64,000 nt of DNA from Mactromeris polynyma (taxonomy: Eukaryota > Mollusca > Bivalvia > Venerida > Mactridae), in contig JASFXZ010000003.1 of assembly GCA_032209605.1 (NCBI GenBank), positions 4,342,807-4,406,806 on the forward strand, in the 5' to 3' direction. Positions 46,703-64,000 of this stretch are shown piece after piece. The position numbers and the translations under genes were made by a program. Position 1 is the first letter of the stretch. Every line of letters starts with the position of its first letter. Below the pieces are notes generated by a model. That model was not told the origin of the DNA. It worked only from the letters and a program-made list of their open reading frames with translations, and made no database searches.

Positions 46703-47049
46703 TTGTGCATTAATTACCCGTGCGAAAATTTTATGTTAACATAAAAGGCAGGACAAGATAGCTTAGAAAATGCCTTCAAATTAAGTGCACGCTATTTTGC
46801 CTTTATAATGTTAGGTTAACAAACTATGAGACAAAATATATTTTCAAACTTCATAATAGAAGTACCCGACAACGAATACTTATGTAGCTCTACTGTAAAA
46901 TATAAACTACACTGAATTTTTTTTCTAAACGTCCATGCAATAAAATACACATTTAAGAAAACGGTTTTATATGCCGACTTAAAATTTGGCATTCTAGTAT
47001 TATACATAATACTCTTATCGACTTTCACGAAGAAAATACCTATTTATCG

Positions 47050-47260
47050 TCATGGTTGACCACACGTGACGGTGAGTACGACTTTCAACTTTTGGCTCGA
47101 GGATCACGTGTACTAAGAAGTAAGCGGTGAAATTCATTTCAATGTAATCCACGTGTTCCATGTCCAACACGAAAAACAGAAAAGATGGCAACAAAGACCA
47201 CTGAATTAAGTGCCAGGGCCGTCGGTATGATTGATGCTGATACTCTGATTCGACAGATAT
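47050..47260 (+). promoter_or_regulatory. E-box cluster before a possible first exon
   Basis: CACGTG occurs at about 47053, 47105 and 47151, i.e. three E-boxes within about 100 bases, bound by MYC/USF/MITF-type bHLH-zip factors. Shortly after, ATG at 47185 in good context (aaagATGG) starts 'MATKTTELSARAVGMI', with a donor-like G|GTATGA near 47223. Without splicing the frame closes at 47260. It may be the start of a plus-strand gene, but no downstream exon was found. Confidence 0.3.
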
Positions 47261-47263
47261 GAC

Positions 47264-48189
47264 TAACTTTATAAATTAATTAATCGATTCAAATAGAATT
47301 TGGAAAATAATTATAAAAATATATATTTTTTGTATAATTGACCATTTTTTATTAATATTTCATGTTGCCCGTCTGTTCAATAGGCGCAAATGTGTACATT
47401 TGTTTCTGTTCTTATATTTCGACGAAGTACCTAGTGGACGTTTAGAAATTTTGTTCAATGTATACTGATTGCGTTTTCAGCTAGAAGACACTACAAAAAT
47501 ATATTCAATGTTTATTTTCATGTTAATAGAATATGAAAACCTCAATAGAACGTGGAACTCGTACATGAAACATGTATATAAACTCGGAGAAAATAAGGCC
47601 CAGGTGGAGACCAGCAGGCACAATGTCACTAAATAAAGTTCAGCAAACTATGCAACGGCAATCATGAACGCATACTGCAATTCTTCGAACTGTGTAAGCT
47701 GGCATGAGACCACTAAATGCAGTTCTGTAAACTATGACAAGAGGAATGGGTAAGATATGCAAACATAAATGGAAGCTGTGCAAACTGGGGCAACGGCAAG
47801 CCATTAATTTAACACAATTTGAAGTATTTTGAATGCAATGAAAGACATGAGGATTAGTAAAAGAGAGAGAATAATTAACTCAACAGGGAACGCCACATAC
47901 ATAAGACAGTGCCTCCCCATTAGTAAGTCTTACGCAGATGTTTATAAAATATAAAATTAACTAGATGCCCAAGCCTTGTACTTGTACTCATAATTTCAGA
48001 CGAGTACTGACTTCTGCCGAGTGAGTACGAATATCACATCCCTGCAACATGTCGAGCCCACTAACTGTCAAGAGATGAAGAGAATACGGTTATATAAAAT
48101 TATACAGTGCATATCTATTATGCCAATATTTTACCTTTGACCTCTAAGTGTGATCTTGACCTTTGAGCAAGAAGTTCTGCTTGTGTCAC
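47264..48189. other. Intergenic DNA with dispersed-repeat scrap
   Basis: At 47885-47930 'gggaacgccacatacataag' and 'cagtgcctcccca' are the inverse of the 16120-16165 repeat. Otherwise nothing recognised. Confidence 0.4.
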
Positions 48190-48780
48190 ACCATCTCATC
48201 ATGGTGAACATTTGTGCCTTTTTGTCCTTTGGCCACCAAGTGTGACCATGACATTTGAGCTACAGACACAAGTCTTGTAGTCGACACACTCTTCATGGTG
48301 AACATTGTGCCTTTTTGTCCTTTGGCCACCAAGTGTGACCATGACATTTGAGCTACAGACACAAGTCTTGTAGTTGACACAAGTCTTGTAGGCGACACGT
48401 ACACTCTTCATGGTGAACATTTGTGCCTCGTAATTTGAAAATATTCCAATGTCAGCCTAACATTCCGGACAAGATGTTCTAGACCCATTGTTTACCTTTA
48501 CCACAAGTGCGACCTTGACCTGTGAGCTTCGGACATGGGTCTTGCGCTTGTACCCAGTAATTTGTAATTCCCTCAATATATGACAGAGTAATTGTCTGGA
48601 CAAAATAAAAAACATGACATTGACCGTTGCACACGTGTCTTGTGCATGACACCGTCTCATCAAGGTGAACATTTGTGCAGAGTAATTTGAGTCACAAATA
48701 AATGACAGAGTAATGGTCTGGACAAAACAAATCCGGACGGACATACACCACACCACCATTGTGCGACTATGTTGAGCTTA
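48190..48780. repeat. Mollusc-type tandem repeat, 94-115-bp units
   Basis: 'catggtgaacatttgtgcct' recurs at about 48200, 48294 and 48409 with 'ccaccaagtgtgaccatgac' and 'acacaagtcttgta'. More divergent units follow up to about 48780 (aaggtgaacatttgtgcaga). The open minus-strand frames here are repeat artefacts. Confidence 0.75.
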
Positions 48781-49001
48781 CAGCAAGCAGGCTCAACAAG
48801 TATTATCAAAACTGCTCTATATTCTGGTAAAATAGAAATATTCCTTATTAGGTCATTTTGTTTTACCATTAGAATCAAGGTAAGACAACAACCATACATG
48901 AATGAGTGTCTGTAGTTTTCCGATCGCTGACCACAACATTTTGTCCAGGGGTCAAATTTACAAATGACCAAGTGTCAATATATCATATCAAATTTATTTA
49001 T

Positions 49002-49172
49002 CAGATAATTGCATTTATATTGATACTACTATCATACCCAACATTATAACATTACACAAGAATTGTCCTCAAATGACTGAGGTCCAGATAATTGCCATTA
49101 CATTGATACTACTATCATACCCAACATTATAACATTACACAAGAATTGTCCTCAAATGGCTGAGGTCCAGAT
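49002..49172. repeat. 83-bp direct duplication
   Basis: 'gatactactatcatacccaa' and 'aagaattgtcctcaaatg.ctgag' are repeated in tandem. Confidence 0.8.
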
Positions 49173-49639
49173 TTGTGTCAAATTTACTACACTTCTTAAC
49201 AAATTAAAACAATAATATTGGTAGAATGGATTGATGCTACCAAAAGTATATACATGAGGAAAGGGCCACCAATACGTGAACAAGAGGGCCAAGACGGCCC
49301 TATATCGCTCACCTGAGTATACTACTATTTTGACTGAACTAGACTAATGTACCAATAAACTGGTCTAGGTACTGTCAAAATCCATTAAGCAGTTTAGGAA
49401 ATATGTTGTTTATATTTTCCCCTTTTTGCATATAAGGAACAAAAGAAAAAGCCTCCTGGTAGCTATGTTTTTTAGCAGAACTTAACAATTGAATTTCTGT
49501 GGCTGCCGAGAAAAAGTGCAAACACGAATACAGGACAGACACACACACACACGCACGGACAGACTTTAAGTGTGGGCTATATGCTTCTCCTTGGGGGATT
49601 ACTCCCTTTAAGTAACATAATATACTCATAGTCTAAACA

Positions 49640-50041
49640 TTTATCCAAAGTTTCACCATGCTTCTCATTGTGTACAGTCAATACAGATAACATTTTCCCT
49701 GTGGTTATGTAGTATTTTAGCCTTATACTAACCAGTTTTAATTTGTTCACATGTACACCTTATACACACATACAAACATACAAAGGGGTTTTAACAAATT
49801 TATCAACTTAAAATGTTGACACATAGTATTACTGTAACAGCATGATGTACAATGAAATGTGTTTCTCTTTCTAAATGACACTATAACCGTCTCTCTTCTA
49901 TCTCTGGAAGGTCGGTTCGTCTCCAAACACTCGTCATTATTACAACAAAAAGGTGTTTTAACGAGACGGCCTTCAAGTACGCAGGAACACAATACGTTGA
50001 ATGAAATACAATCTCCGAGCTGTATCATAGCTGGGTCAGTG
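49640..50041 (-). other. Probable 3' UTR of POLR3A
   Basis: Follows the stop codon. No AATAAA is close; ATTAAA (minus strand, near 49735) is the nearest polyadenylation-like signal. The 110-codon frame spanning 49747-50079 runs through this UTR in another frame and is not a gene. Confidence 0.4.
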
Positions 50042-63525
<13,484 letters not shown>

Positions 63526-64000
63526 CTACATAAATATGAAAGCAGGTTTAGGAGTAGGTTTATGTAAAGAAATATATGGAGTTATAATACATACATATAT
63601 ACATGAAATAATGCTGACAGCGTAATTATAGTAAATGGTTCCCTTTACCAAGTTCCTTACTTTCAATCCTCATGCTAAAGCCCATTGCATAGCGTTATCA
63701 ACATTTATCCTGTCAACAAAATGTGGGAGACTTTTTGGACAACTTTCTGGTCAAAGTCAAACTGGTGTAGACATACAATAATCTTCATACAGTTGTACAC
63801 ATCGGTAAACAAAACCTGAACATTTATCAGATATCACGTCTGCTTGTCAGAAAATCGTGTTTGTTCAAGTTAAAATAATACTTTTCCAGTTTTTTTATTT
63901 TTAAGCTCTAAGATGGAAACTTGAATTTGAATGGCTGGAAAAAGATTTTGGTAGGGGACTGGGGCCGATATTTGGCCCCGATATAATAGAGGATCAAGGG
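63526..64000. other. POLR3A intron reaching the window edge
   Basis: No further RPC1 exon could be found before base 64000, so the preceding exon lies outside. Frames here are chance. Confidence 0.5.

Noticed and set aside
48186..48971. Several overlapping 70-100-codon minus-strand ORFs
   Set aside because: Produced by the mollusc-type tandem repeat; periodic peptide and no domain.

Overview
The window is metazoan nuclear DNA, A+T-rich, with short exons in long repeat-filled introns. It most likely comes from a bivalve mollusc. The reasons are two eukaryotic alanine racemase genes (bivalves accumulate D-alanine as an osmolyte), tRNA-headed SINEs, and dispersed repeats carrying the mollusc-typical phrases 'gggccataact' and 'gacggacggacagac'. 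No bacterial operon, CRISPR array, phage or virus is visible.

Three protein-coding loci can be built exon by exon. (1) On the plus strand at 5592-19280 is alanine racemase copy A with nine exons. It carries one clear internal frameshift, a doubtful last-exon acceptor, and Phe in place of the catalytic Tyr. (2) On the minus strand at 38126-21758 is copy B, a fully intact nine-exon paralogue of 404 residues that meets copy A tail to tail. All eight intron phases match between the copies, so they arose by inverted duplication. (3) On the minus strand at 63525-50042 are the last twelve exons (about 418 residues) of POLR3A, the largest subunit of RNA polymerase III. Its 5' half lies beyond the window. 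Two unidentified exon-like segments are also present: 11830-11985, inside intron 5 of copy A, and 46444-46702. A short E-box-rich promoter candidate lies near 47050-47190.

The rest is mostly mobile and repetitive DNA. 1-5500 holds SINEs, MITEs, a decayed piggyBac and a 1.1-kb TIR element that ends about 110 bp before copy A. 5734-19042 is copy A intron sequence with a LINE tail, tandem duplications and MITEs. 19281-21757 is the convergent intergenic space. Intron 1 of copy B (29229-37993) carries three large inverted-repeat elements, two of them with tandem arrays inside. 38127-46443 is repeat-rich, with a triplicated tRNA-like unit. POLR3A introns carry several MITEs and a 2.5-kb minisatellite.

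The most unusual observation is that minisatellite (54984-57511). Its ~32-bp unit is a copy of the 3' splice site of the adjacent POLR3A exon, so the intron contains roughly 77 near-identical copies of the acceptor just upstream of the real one. Other points of interest are the Tyr-to-Phe change and frame lesion in racemase A, a MULE-like element with 9-bp target duplications and an internal GCAGAC array, and a nine-copy 'GACCACC' MITE family, one copy of which ends about 9 bp inside an intron from a splice donor.
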